DNA from: Alitta virens
Taxonomy: Eukaryota; Annelida; Polychaeta; Phyllodocida; Nereididae
Assembly (NCBI GenBank): GCA_932294295.1
Contig: OW028582.1
Span: 3,467,515-3,531,514 of the forward strand
Direction: 5' to 3'
Length of the DNA: 64,000 nucleotides
Positions 19,901-32,727 of this stretch are shown piece after piece. Made by a program: the position numbers and the translations under genes. The first letter of the stretch is position 1. Every line of letters starts with the position of its first letter. A model generated the notes under the pieces. It was not told the origin of the DNA. It did no database searches and saw only the letters and a list, made by a program, of their open reading frames with translations.

Positions 19901-20634
19901 TTGTCTGGTAGTATGCGTGTAAGAGGTATAGTACCGCTGCAGGAGTTGGTCTAGTGCGGACAGGTGATCTTGCGCTGACACGCTGCAGCCCGTTGTGGCG
20001 CACCAGATGAGGAAATTGACCTGGTTGTGCCAGAACTGCATCGGACTAGAGTTCCAAGCTTGTAAAACGTTGTCAGATGTTACGTTAGGCAGCTGACACT
20101 TCTCAGACACATCCGGGTGCCGCGTTTGGATCCATGAAAGTCCAGCCGACTGGACTTGGCTGTGGGGTTGAGTGAGTGGCACTCGTCTGGAACAACAGTC
20201 TCATCTCATCTTTTGTCCAGAAGCGGCCTTGTCTGGTAGTACGCGTGTAAGAGGTATAGTACCGCTGCAGGAGTTGGTCTAGTGCGGACAGGTGATCTTG
20301 CGCTGACACGCCGCAGCCCGTTGTGGCGCACCAGATGACGAAATTGACCTGGTTGTGCCAGAACTGCATCGGACTAGGTATAGTACCGCTGCAGGAGTTG
20401 GTCTAGTGCGGACAGGTGATTTTGAGCTGACACGCCGCAGCCCGTTGTGGCGCACCAGATGACGAAATTGACCTGGTTGTGCCAGAACTGCATCGGACTA
20501 GAGTTCCAAGCTTGTACAACATTGTGAGAAGTTACGTTAGGCAGCTGACACTTCTCAGACACATCCGGGTGCCGCGTTTGGATCCATGAAAGTCCAGCCG
20601 ACTGGACTTGGCTGTGGGGTTGAGTGAGTGGCAC
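16969..20634. repeat. Expanded domain 2 unit (3666 bp): L-27 T S L T S L F
   Basis: Module ends are at 17646, 17881, 18209, 18914, 19149, 19477, 20182 and 20634. Relative to the 2398-bp unit it carries one extra T-S-L set (1268 bp). The L module 18210-18914 is hybrid: its left part is the gacattgtgg subtype and its right part the tatgcatg/gtcctgccg subtype that normally precedes T. This is consistent with an unequal exchange inside an L module. Confidence 0.85.
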
Positions 20635-23032
20635 TCGTCTGGAACAACAGTCTCAACTTTGTTCTCAGCCCCGACCTAGATTCAGGTGACATTTCGCTTG
20701 GTCGTGGTGTTGATGACTTTGTAGCAGTAAAAGACGTCGCTGTCGTTGTCGTCTTTTTCACAGTGGTTCGGCCGAGGGTTGCGTGGAATTCAGGGTGGCT
20801 GTGAATTTCAGATGCACAATGACATCGTGGGCGCCGTCATTGGGGGATTTTGGATTTTGGTCGAGCACGCTCGGGTTGTTCGTCACTACAACTGACTGGC
20901 GCACACTTTACACAACAAGGGGATCCCTGAGGAGCCTGGATGGGTTGACCTTGCATCCGTATTGACTTGCAGTCATTATTAGCTCTGCTATATATCACTA
21001 TTGGAGCCTGTATCTCGTCCAGAATCGGCCTTGTCTGGTAGTATGCATGTAAGAGGTATAGTACCGCTGCAGGAGTTGGTCTAGTGCGGACAGGTGATCT
21101 TGCGCTGACACGCCGCAGCCCGTTGTGGCGCACCAGATGACGAAATTGACCTGGTTGTGCCAGAACTGCATCGGACTAGAGTTCCAAGCTTGTACAACGT
21201 TGTCAGAAGTTACGTTAGGCAGCTGACACTTCTCAGACACATCCGGGTGCCGCGTTTGGATCCATGAAAGTCCTGCCGACTGGACTTGGCCGTGGGGTTG
21301 AGTGAGTGGCACTCGTCTGGAACAACAGTCTCATCTCATCTTTTGTCCATAATCCGCCTTGTCTGGTAGTACGCGTGTAAGAGGTATAGTACCGCTGCAG
21401 GAGTTGGTCTAGTGCGGACAGGTGATCTTGCGCTGACATGCCGCAGCCCGTTGTGGCGCACCAGATGACGAAATTGACCTGGTTGTGCCAGAACTGCATC
21501 GGACTAGAGTTCCACTGGACATGGCTGTGGGGTTGAGTGAGTGGCACTCGTCTGGAACAACAGTCTCATCTCATCTTTTGTCCAGAATCCGCCTTGTCTG
21601 GTAGTACGCGTGTAAGAGGTATAGTACCGCTGCAGAAGTTGGTCTAGTGCGGACAGGTGATCTTGCGCTGACATGCCGCAGCCCGTAGTGGCGCACCAGA
21701 TGATGAAATTGACCTGGTTGTGCCAGAACTGCATCGGACTAGAGTTCCAAGTTTGTACAAAGTTGTCAGAAGTTACGTTAGGCAGCTGACACTTCTCAGA
21801 CACATCCGGGTGCCGCGTTTGGATCCATGAAAGTCCAGCCGACTGGACTTGGCTGTGGGGTTGAGTGAGTGGCACTCGTCTTGAACAACAGTCTCATCTT
21901 TGTTCCCGGCCCCGACCCGGATTCAGGTGACATTTCGCTTGGTCGTGGTGTTGATGACTTTGTAGCAGTGAAAGACGTCGCTGTCGTTGTCGTCTTTTTC
22001 TCAGTGGTTCGGCCGAGGTTCTGGACCATGGTCTGTCCTGTGGGGGTTGCGTGAAATTCAGGGTGGCTGTGAATTTCAGATGCACAATGACATTGTGGGC
22101 GCCGTCATTGGGGGATTTTGGATTTTGGTCGAGCACGCTCGGGTTGTTCGTCACTACAACTGACTGGCGCACACCTTACACAACAAGGGGATCCCTGAGG
22201 AGCCTGTATGGGTTGACCTTGCATCCGTATTGACTTGCAGTCATTATTAGCTCTGCTATATATCACTATTGGAGCCTGTATCTCGTCCAGAATCGGCCTT
22301 GTCTGGTAGTATGCGTGTAAGAGGTATAGTACCGCTGCAGGAGTTGGTCTAGTGCGGACAGGTGATCTTGCGCTGACACGCTGCAGCCCGTTGTGGCGCA
22401 CCAGATGAGGAAATTGACCTGGTTGTGCCAGAACTGCATCGGACTAGAGTTCCAAGCTTGTAAAACGTTGTCAGATGTTACGTTAGGCAGCTGACACTTC
22501 TCAGACACATCCGGGTGCCGCGTTTGGATCCATGAAAGTCCAGCCGACTGGACTTGGCTGTGGGGTTGAGTGAGTGGCACTCGTCTGGAACAACAGTCTC
22601 ATCTCATCTTTTGTCCAGAAGCGGCCTTGTCTGGTAGTACGCGTGTAAGAGGTATAGTACCGCTGCAGGAGTTGGTCTAGTGCGGACAGGTGATCTTTCG
22701 CTGACACGCCGCAGCCCGTTGTGGCGCACCAGATGACGAAATTGACCTGGTTGTGCCAGAACTGCATCGGACTAGGTATAGTACCGCTGCAGGAGTTGGT
22801 CTAGAGCGGACAGGTGATTTTGAGCTGACACGCCGCAGCCCGTTGTGGCGCACCAGATGACGAAATTGACCTGGTTGTGCCAGAACTGCATCGGACTAGA
22901 GTTCCAAGCTTGTACAACATTGTGAGAAGTTACGTTAGGCAGCTGACACTTCTCAGACACATCCGGGTGCCGCGTTTGGATCCATGAAAGTCCAGCCGCC
23001 TGGACTTGGCTGTGGGGTTGAGTGAGTGGCAC
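20635..23032. repeat. Domain 2 five-module unit (2398 bp): L-27 T S L F
   Basis: Module ends are at 21312, 21547, 21875, 22580 and 23032. It shares the private gttccaagtttgtac change (about 21749) with 18083, 3666 bases earlier. From its F module on, the gatctttcgctgacacg variant replaces gatcttgcgctgacacg and persists to 44.4 kb. Confidence 0.86.
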
Positions 23033-25455
23033 TCGTCTGGAACAACAGTATCATCTTTGTTCTCGGCCCCGACCCGGATTCAGGTGACATTTCGCTTGGT
23101 CGTGGTGTTGATGACTTTGTAGCAGTGAAAGACGTCGCTGTCGTTGTCGTCTTTTTCAGTGGTTCGGCCGAGGTTCTGGACCATGGTCTGTCCTGTGGGA
23201 GTTGCGTGAAATTCAGGGTGGCTGTGAATTTCAGATGCACAATGACATCGTGGGCGCCGTCATTGGGGGATTTTGGATTTTGGTCGAGCACGCTCGGGTT
23301 GTTCGTCACTACAACTGACTGGCGCACACTTTACACAACAAGGGGATCCCTGAGGAGCCTGAATGGGTTGACCTTGCATCCGTATTGACTTGCAGTCATT
23401 ATTAGCTCTGCTATATATCACTATTGGAGCCTGTATCTCGTCCAGAATCGGCCTTGTCTGGTAGTATGCATGTAAGAGGTATAGTACCGCTGCAGGAGTT
23501 GGTCTAGTGCGGACAGGTGATCTTGCGCTGACACGCCGCAGCCCGTTGTGGCGCACCAGATGACGAAATTGACCTGGTTGTGCCAGAACTGCATCGGACT
23601 AGAGTTCCAAGCTTGTACAACGTTGTCAGAAGTTACGTTAGGCAGCTGACACTTCTCAGACACATCCGGGTGCCGCGTTTGGATCCATGAAAGTCCTGCC
23701 GACTGGACTTGGCCGTGGGGTTGAGTGAGTGGCACTCGTCTGGAACAACAGTCTCATCTCATCTTTTGTCCATAATCCGCCTTGTCTGGTAGTACGCGTG
23801 TAAGAGGTATAGTACCGCTGCAGGAGTTGGTCTAGTGCGGACAGGTGATCTTGCGCTGACATGCCGCAGCCCGTTGTGGCGCACCAGATGACGAAATTGA
23901 CCTGGTTGTGCCAGAACTGCATCGGACTAGAGTTCCACTGGACATGGCTGTGGGGTTGAGTGAGTGGCACTCGTCTGGAACAACAGTCTCATCTCATCTT
24001 TTGTCCAGAATCCGCCTTGTCTGGTAGTACGCGTGTAAGAGGTATAGTACCGCTGCAGAAGTTGGTCTAGTGCGGACAGGTGATCTTGCGCTGACACGCC
24101 GCAGCCCGTAGTGGCGCACCAGATGATGAAATTGACCTGGTTGTGCCAGAACTGCATCGGACTAGAGTTCCAAGCTTGTACAAAGTTGTCAGAAGTTACG
24201 TTAGGCAGCTGACACTTCTCAGACACATCCGGGTGCCGCGTTTGGATCCATGAAAGTCCAGCCGACTGGACTTGGCTGTGGGGTTGAGTGAGTGGCACTC
24301 GTCTTGAACAACAGTCTCATCTTTGTTCCCGGCCCCGACCCGGATTCAGGCGACATTTCGCTTGGTCGTGGTGTTGATGACTTTGTAGCAGTGAAAGACG
24401 TCGCTGTCGTTGTCGTCTTTTTCTCAGTGGTTCGGCCGAGGTTCTGGACCATGGTCTGTCCTGTGGGGGTTGCGTGAAATTCAGGGTGGCTGTGAATTTC
24501 AGATGCACAATGACATTGTGGGCGCCGTCATTGGGGGATTTTGGATTTTGGTCGAGCACGCTCGGGTTGTTCGTCACTACAACTGACTGGCGCACACCTT
24601 ACACAACAAGGGGATCCCTGAGGAGCCTGTATGGGTTGACCTTGCATCCGTATTGACTTGCAGTCATTATTAGGTCTGCTATATATCACTATTGGAGCCT
24701 GTATCTCGTCCAGAATCGGCCTTGTCTGGTAGTATGCGTGTAAGAGGTATAGTACCGCTGCAGGAGTTGGTCTAGTGCGGACAGGTGATCTTGCGCTGAC
24801 ACGCTGCAGCCCGTTGTGGCGCACCAGATGACGAAATTGACCTGGTTGTGCCAGAACTGCATCGGACTAGAGTTCCAAGCTTGTAAAACGTTGTCAGATG
24901 TTACGTTAGGCAGCTGACACTTCTCAGACACATCCGGGTGCCGCGTTTGGATCCATGAAAGTCCAGCCGACTGGACTTGGCTGTGGGGTTGAGTGAGTGG
25001 CACTCGTCTGGAACAACAGTCTCATCTCATCTTTTGTCCAGAAGCGGCCTTGTCTGGTAGTACGCGTGTAAGAGGTATAGTACCGCTGCAGGAGTTGGTC
25101 TAGTGCGGACAGGTGATCTTTCGCTGACACGCCGCAGCCCGTTGTGGCGCACCAGATGACGAAATTGACCTGGTTGTGCCAGAACTGCATCGGACTAGGT
25201 ATAGTACCGCTGCAGGAGTTGGTCTAGTGCGGACAGGTGATTTTGAGCTGACACGCCGCAGCCCGTTGTGGCGCACCAGATGACGAAATTGACCTGGTTG
25301 TGCCAGAACTGCATCGGACTAGAGTTCCAAGGTTGTACAACATTGTGAGAAGTTACGTTAGGCAGCTGACACTTCTCAGACACATCCGGGTGCCGCGTTT
25401 GGATCCATGAAAGTCCAGCCGACTGGACTTGGCTGTGGGGTTGAGTGAGTGGCAC
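23033..25455. repeat. Domain 2 unit (2423 bp): L(703) T S L F
   Basis: Module ends are at 23735, 23970, 24298, 25003 and 25455. The first long module is a full L two bases shorter (ctttttcagtgg). The last L has a private taggtctgc for tagctctgc at 24672. The change ggattcaggcgac appears here first (24349) and marks most units to 36.5 kb. Confidence 0.86.
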
Positions 25456-27879
25456 TCGTCTTGAACAACAGTCTCATCTTTGTTCCCGGCCCCGACCCGG
25501 ATTCAGGCGACATTTCGCTTGGTCGTGGTGTTGATGACTTTGTAGCAGTGAAAGACGTCGCTGTCGTTGTCGTCTTTTTCAGTGGTTCGGCCGAGGTTCT
25601 GGACCATGGTCTGTCCTGTGGGAGTTGCGTGAAATTCAGGGTGGCTGTGAATTTCAGATGCACAATGACATCGTGGGCGCCGTCATTGGGGGATTTTTGG
25701 ATTTTGGTCGAGCACGCTCGGGTTGTTCGTCACTACAACTGACTGGCGCACACTTTACACAACAAGGGGATCCCTGAGGAGCCTGGATGGGTTGACCTTG
25801 CATCCGTATTGACTTGCAGTCATTATTAGCTCTGCTATATATCACTATTGGAGCCTGTATCTCGTCCAGAATCGGCCTTGTCTGGTAGTATGCATGTAAG
25901 AGGTATAGTACCGCTGCAGGAGTTGGTCTAGTGCGGACAGGTGATCTTGCGCTGACACGCCGCAGCCCGTTGTGGCGCACCAGATGACGAAATTGACCTG
26001 GTTGTGCCAGAACTGCATCGGACTAGAGTTCCAAGCTTGTACAACGTTGTCAGAAGTTACGTTAGGCAGCTGACACTTCTCAGACACATCCGGGTGCCAC
26101 GTTTGGATCCATGAAAGTCCTGCCGACTGGACTTGGCCGTGGGGTTGAGTGAGTGGCACTCGTCTGGAACAACAGTCTCATCTCATCTTTTGTCCATAAT
26201 CCGCCTTGTCTGGTAGTACGCGTGTAAGAGGTATAGTACCGCTGCAGGAGTTGGTCTAGTGCGGACAGGTGATCTTGCGCTAACATGCCGCAGCCCGTTG
26301 TGGCGCACCAGATGACGAAATTGACCTGGTTGTGCCAGAACTGCATCGGACTAGAGTTCCACTGGACATGGCTGTGGGGTTGAGTGAGTGGCACTCGTCT
26401 GGAACAACAGTCTCATCTCATCTTTTGTCCAGAATCCGCCTTGTCTGGTAGTACGCGTGTAAGAGGTATAGTACCGCTGCAGAAGTTGGTCTAGTGCGGA
26501 CAGGTGATCTTGCGCTGACACGCCGCAGCCCGTAGTGGCGCACCAGATGATGAAATTGACCTGGTTGTGCCAGAACTGCATCGGACTAGAGTTCCAAGCT
26601 TGTACAAAGTTGTCAGAAGTTACGTTAGGCAGCTGACACTTCTCAGACACATCCGGGTGCCGCGTTTGGATCCATGAAAGTCCAGCCGACTGGACTTGGC
26701 TGTGGGGTTGAGTGAGTGGCACTCGTCTTGAACAACAGTCTCATCTTTGTTCCCGGCCCCGACCCGGATTCAGGCGACATTTCGCTTGGTCGTGGTGTTG
26801 ATGACTTTGTAGCAGTGAAAGACGTCGCTGTCGTTGTCGTCTTTTTCTCAGTGGTTCGGCCGAGGTTCTGGACCATGGTCTGTCCTGTGGGGGTTGCGTG
26901 AAATTCAGGGTGGCTGTGAATTTCAGATGCACAATGACATTGTGGGCGCCGTCATTGGGGGATTTTGGATTTTGGTCGAGCACGCTCGGGTTGTTCGTCA
27001 CTACAACTGACTGGCGCACACCTTACACAACAAGGGGATCCCTGAGGAGCCTGTATGGGTTGACCTTGCATCCGTATTGACTTGCAGTCATTATTAGCTC
27101 TGCTATATATCACTATTGGAGCCTGTATCTCGTCCAGAATCGGCCTTGTCTGGTAGTATGCGTGTAAGAGGTATAGTACCGCTGCAGGAGTTGGTCTAGT
27201 GCGGACAGGTGATCTTGCGCTGACACGCTGCAGCCCGTTGTGGCGCACCAGATGACAAAATTGACCTGGTTGTGCCAGAACTGCATCAGACTAGAGTTCC
27301 AAGCTTGTAAAACGTTGTCAGATGTTACGTTAGGCAGCTGACACTTCTCAGACACATCCGGGTGCCGCGTTTGGATCCATGAAAGTCCAGCCGACTGGAC
27401 TTGGCTGTGGGGTTGAGTGAGTGGCACTCGTCTGGAACAACAGTCTCATCTCATCTTTTGTCCAGAAGCGGCCTTGTCTGGTAGTACGCGTGTAAGAGGT
27501 ATAGTACCGCTGCAGGAGTTGGTCTAGTGCGGACAGGTGATCTTTCGCTGACACGCCGCAGCCCGTTGTGGCGCACCAGATGACGAAATTGACCTGGTTG
27601 TGCCAGAACTGCATCGGACTAGGTATAGTACCGCTGCAGGAGTTGGTCTAGTGCGGACAGGTGATTTTGAGCTGACACGCCGCAGCCCGTTGTGGCGCAC
27701 CAGATGACGAAATTGACCTGGTTGTGCCAGAACTGCATCGGACTAGAGTTCCAAGGTTGTACAACATTGTGAGAAGTTACGTTAGGCAGCTGACACTTCT
27801 CAGACACATCCGGGTGCCGCGTTTGGATCCATGAAAGTCCAGCCGACTGGACTTGGCTGTGGGGTTGAGTGAGTGGCAC
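25456..27879. repeat. Domain 2 unit (2424 bp): L(704) T S L F
   Basis: Module ends are at 26159, 26394, 26722, 27427 and 27879. The extra T in gggggatttttgg (about 25690) and gtgccacgttt mark the next three units as well. A private gcgctaacatgcc lies at about 26280, and gacaaaattg and gcatcagac lie at about 27255 and 27285. Confidence 0.86.
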
Positions 27880-30303
27880 TCGTCTTGAACAACAGTCTCA
27901 TCTTTGTTCCCGGCCCCGACCCGGATTCAGGCGACATTTCGCTTGGTCGTGGTGTTGATGACTTTGTAGCAGTGAAAGACGTCGCTGTCGTTGTCGTCTT
28001 TTTCAGTGGTTCGGCCGAGGTTCTGGACCATGGTCTGTCCTGTGGGAGTTGCGTGAAATTCAGGGTGGCTGTGAATTTCAGATGCACAATGACATCGTGG
28101 GCGCCGTCATTGGGGGATTTTTGGATTTTGGTCGAGCACGCTCGGGTTGTTCGTCACTACAACTGACTGGCGCACACTTTACACAACAAGGGGATCCCTG
28201 AGGAGCCTGGATGGGTTGACCTTGCATCCGTATTGACTTGCAGTCATTATTAGCTCTGCTATATATCACTATTGGAGCCTGTATCTCGTCCAGAATCGGC
28301 CTTGTCTGGTAGTATGCATGTAAGAGGTATAGTACCGCTGCAGGAGTTGGTCTAGTGCGGACAGGTGATCTTGCGCTGACACGCCGCAGCCCGTTGTGGC
28401 GCACGAGATGACGAAATTGACCTGGTTGTGCCAGAACTGCATCGGACTAGAGTTCCAAGCTTGTACAACGTTGTCAGAAGTTACGTTAGGCAGCTGACAC
28501 TTCTCAGACACATCCGGGTGCCACGTTTGGATCCATGAAAGTCCTGCCGACTGGACTTGGCCGTGGGGTTGAGTGAGTGGCACTCGTCTGGAACAACAGT
28601 CTCATCTCATCTTTTGTCCATAATCCGCCTTGTCTGGTAGTACGCGTGTAAGAGGTATAGTACCGCTGCAGGAGTTGGTCTAGTGCGGACAGGTGATCTT
28701 GCGCTGACATGCCGCAGCCCGTTGTGGCGCACCAGATGACGAAATTGACCTGGTTGTGCCAGAACTGCATCGGACTAGAGTTCCACTGGACATGGCTGTG
28801 GGGTTGAGTGAGTGGCACTCGTCTGGAACAACAGTCTCATCTCATCTTTTGTCCAGAATCCGCCTTGTCTGGTAGTACGCGTGTAAGAGGTATAGTACCG
28901 CTGCAGAAGTTGGTCTAGTGCGGACAGGTGATCTTGCGCTGACACGCCGCAGCCCGTAGTGGAGCACCAGATGATGAAATTGACCTGGTTGTGCCAGAAC
29001 TGCATCGGACTAGAGTTCCAAGCTTGTACAAAGTTGTCAGAAGTTACGTTAGGCAGCTGACACTTCTCAGACACATCCGGGTGCCGCGTTTGGATCCATG
29101 AAAGTCCAGCCGACTGGACTTGGCTGTGGGGTTGAGTGAGTGGCACTCGTCTTGAACAACAGTCTCATCTTTGTTCCCGGCCCCGACCCGGATTCAGGCG
29201 ACATTTCGCTTGGTCGTGGTGTTGATGACTTTGTAGCAGTGAAAGACGTCGCTGTCGTTGTCGTCTTTTTCTCAGTGGTTCCGCCGAGGTTCTGGACCAT
29301 GGTCTGTCCTGTGGGGGTTGCGTGAAACTCAGGGTGGCTGTGAATTTCAGATGCACAATGACATTGTGGGCGCCGTCATTGGGGGATTTTGGATTTTGGT
29401 CGAGCACGCTCGGGTTGTTCGTCACTACAACTGACTGGCGCACACCTTACACAACAAGGGGATCCCTGAGGAGCCTGTATGGGTTGACCTTGCATCCGTA
29501 TTGACTTGCAGTCATTATTAGCTCTGCTATATATCACTATTGGAGCCTGTATCTCGTCCAGAATCGGCCTTGTCTGGTAGTATGCGTGTAAGAGGTATAG
29601 TACCGCTGCAGGAGTTGGTCTAGTGCGGACAGGTGATCTTGCGCTGACACGCTGCAGCCCGTTGTGGCGCACCAGATGACGAAATTGACCTGGTTGTGCC
29701 AGAACTGCATCGGACTAGAGTTCCAAGCTTGTAAAACGTTGTCAGATGTTACGTTAGGCAGCTGACACTTCTCAGACACATCCGGGTGCCGCGTTTGGAT
29801 CCATGAAAGTGCAGCCGACTGGACTTGGCTGTGGGGTTGAGTGAGTGGCACTCGTCTGGAACAACAGTCTCATCTCATCTTTTGTCCAGAAGCGGCCTTG
29901 TCTGGTAGTACGCGTGTAAGAGGTATAGTACCGCTGCAGGAGTTGGTCTAGTGCGGACAGGTGATCTTTCGCTGACACGCCGCAGCCCGTTGTGGCGCAC
30001 CAGATGACGAAATTGACCTGGTTGTGCCAGAACTGCATCGGACTAGGTATAGTACCGCTGCAGGAGTTGGTCTAGTGCGGACAGGTGATTTTGAGCTGAC
30101 ACGCCGCAGCCCGTTGTGGCGCACCAGATGACGAAATTGACCTGGTTGTGCCAGAACTGCATCGGACTAGAGTTCCAAGGTTGTACAACATTGTGAGAAG
30201 TTACGTTAGGCAGCTGACACTTCTCAGACACATCCGGGTGCCGCGTTTGGATCCATGAAAGTCCAGCCGACTGGACTTGGCTGTGGGGTTGAGTGAGTGG
30301 CAC
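27880..30303. repeat. Domain 2 unit (2424 bp): L(704) T S L F
   Basis: Module ends are at 28583, 28818, 29146, 29851 and 30303. Private variants gcacgagatgac (about 28403), gtggagcacc (about 28962), gttccgccgagg (about 29279) and gaaactcagg (about 29324) are shared only with the unit 4847 bases further on. The change agtgcagccg (29808-29817) is private to this copy. Confidence 0.86.
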
Positions 30304-32727
30304 TCGTCTTGAACAACAGTCTCATCTTTGTTCCCGGCCCCGACCCGGATTCAGGCGACATTTCGCTTGGTCGTGGTGTTGATGACTTTGTAGCAGTGAA
30401 AGACGTCGCTGTCGTTGTCGTCTTTTTCAGTGGTTCGGCCGAGGTTCTGGACCATGGTCTGTCCTGTGGGAGTTGCGTGAAATTCAGGGTGGCTGTGAAT
30501 TTCAGATGCACAATGACATCGTGGGCGCCGTCATTGGGGGATTTTTGGATTTTGGTCGAGCACGCTCGGGTTGTTCGTCACTACAACTGACTGGCGCACA
30601 CTTTACACAACAAGGGGATCCCTGAGGAGCCTGGATGGGTTGACCTTGCATCCGTATTGACTTGCAGTCATTATTAGCTCTGCTATATATCACTATTGGA
30701 GCCTGTATCTCGTCCAGAATCGGCCTTGTCTGGTAGTATGCATGTAAGAGGTATAGTACCGCTGCAGGAGTTGGTCTAGTGCGGACAGGTGATCTTGCGC
30801 TGACACGCCGCAGCCCGTTGTGGCGCACCAGATGACGAAATTGACCTGGTTGTGCCAGAACTGCATCGGACTAGAGTTCCAAGCTTGTACAACGTTGTCA
30901 GAAGTTACGTTAGGCAGCTGACACTTCTCAGACACATCCGGGTGCCACGTTTGGATCCATGAAAGTCCTGCCGACTGGACTTGGCCGTGGGGTTGAGTGA
31001 GTGGCACTCGTCTGGAACAACAGTCTCATCTCATCTTTTGTCCATAATCCGCCTTGTCTGGTAGTACGCGTGTAAGAGGTATAGTACCGCTGCAGGAGTT
31101 GGTCTAGTGCGGACAGGTGATCTTGCGCTGACATGCCGCAGCCCGTTGTGGCGCACCAGATGACGAAATTGACCTGGTTGTGCCAGAACTGCATCGGACT
31201 AGAGTTCCACTGGACATGGCTGTGGGGTTGAGTGAGTGGCACTCGTCTGGAACAACAGTCTCATCTCATCTTTTGTCCAGAATCCGCCTTGTCTGGTAGT
31301 ACGCGTGTAAGAGGTATAGTACCGCTGCAGAAGTTGGTCTAGTGCGGACAGGTGATCTTGCGCTGACACGCCGCAGCCCGTAGTGGCGCACCAGATGATG
31401 AAATTGACCTGGTTGTGCCAGAACTGCATCGGACTAGAGTTCCAAGCTTGTACAAAGTTGTCAGAAGTTACGTTAGGCAGCTGACACTTCTCAGACACAT
31501 CCGGGTGCCGCGTTTGGATCCATGAAAGTCCAGCCGACTGGACTTGGCTGTGGGGTTGAGTGAGTGGCACTCGTCTTGAACAACAGTCTCATCTTTGTTC
31601 CCGGCCCCGACCCGGATTCAGGCGACATTTCGCTTGGTCGTGGTGTTGATGACTTTGTAGCAGTGAAAGACGTCGCTGTCGTTGTCGTCTTTTTCTCAGT
31701 GGTTCGGCCGAGGTTCTGGACCATGGTCTGTCCTGTGGGGGTTGCGTGAAATTCAGGGTGGCTGTGAATTTCAGATGCACAATGACATTGTGGGCGCCGT
31801 CATTGGGGGATTTTGGATTTTGGTCGAGCACGCTCGGGTTGTTCGTCACTACAACTGACTGGCGCACACCTTACACAACAAGGGGATCCCTGAGGAGCCT
31901 GTATGGGTTGACCTTGCATCCGTATTGACTTGCAGTCATTATTAGCTCTGCTATATATCACTATTGGAGCCTGTATCTCGTCCAGAATCGGCCTTGTCTG
32001 GTAGTATGCGTGTAAGAGGTATAGTACCGCTGCAGGAGTTGGTCTAGTGCGGACAGGTGATCTTGCGCTGACACGCTGCAGCCCGTTGTGGCGCACCAGA
32101 TGACGAAATTGACCTGGTTGTGCCAGAACTGCATCGGACTAGAGTTCCAAGCTTGTAAAACGTTGTCAGATGTTACGTTAGGCAGCTGACACTTCTCAGA
32201 CACATCCGGGTGCCGCGTTTGGATCCATGAAAGTCCAGCCGACTGGACTTGGCTGTGGGGTTGAGTGAGTGGCACTCGTCTGGAACAACAGTCTCATCTC
32301 ATCTTTTGTCCAGAAGCGGCCTTGTCTGGTAGTACGCGTGTAAGAGGTATAGTACCGCTGCAGGAGTTGGTCTAGTGCGGACAGGTGATCTTTCGCTGAC
32401 ACGCCGCAGCCCGTTGTGGCGCACCAGATGACGAAATTGACCTGGTTGTGCCAGAACTGCATCGGACTAGGTATAGTACCGCTGCAGGAGTTGGTCTAGT
32501 GCGGACAGGTGATTTTGAGCTGACACGCCGCAGCCCGTTGTGGCGCACCAGATGACGAAATTGACCTGGTTGTGCCAGAACTGCATCGGACTAGAGTTCC
32601 AAGGTTGTACAACATTGTGAGAAGTTACGTTAGGCAGCTGACACTTCTCAGACACATCCGGGTGCCGCGTTTGGATCCATGAAAGTCCAGCCGACTGGAC
32701 TTGGCTGTGGGGTTGAGTGAGTGGCAC
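30304..32727. repeat. Domain 2 unit (2424 bp): L(704) T S L F
   Basis: Module ends are at 31007, 31242, 31570, 32275 and 32727. It closely matches the 25456-27879 unit and lacks the private variants of its two neighbours. Confidence 0.86.
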
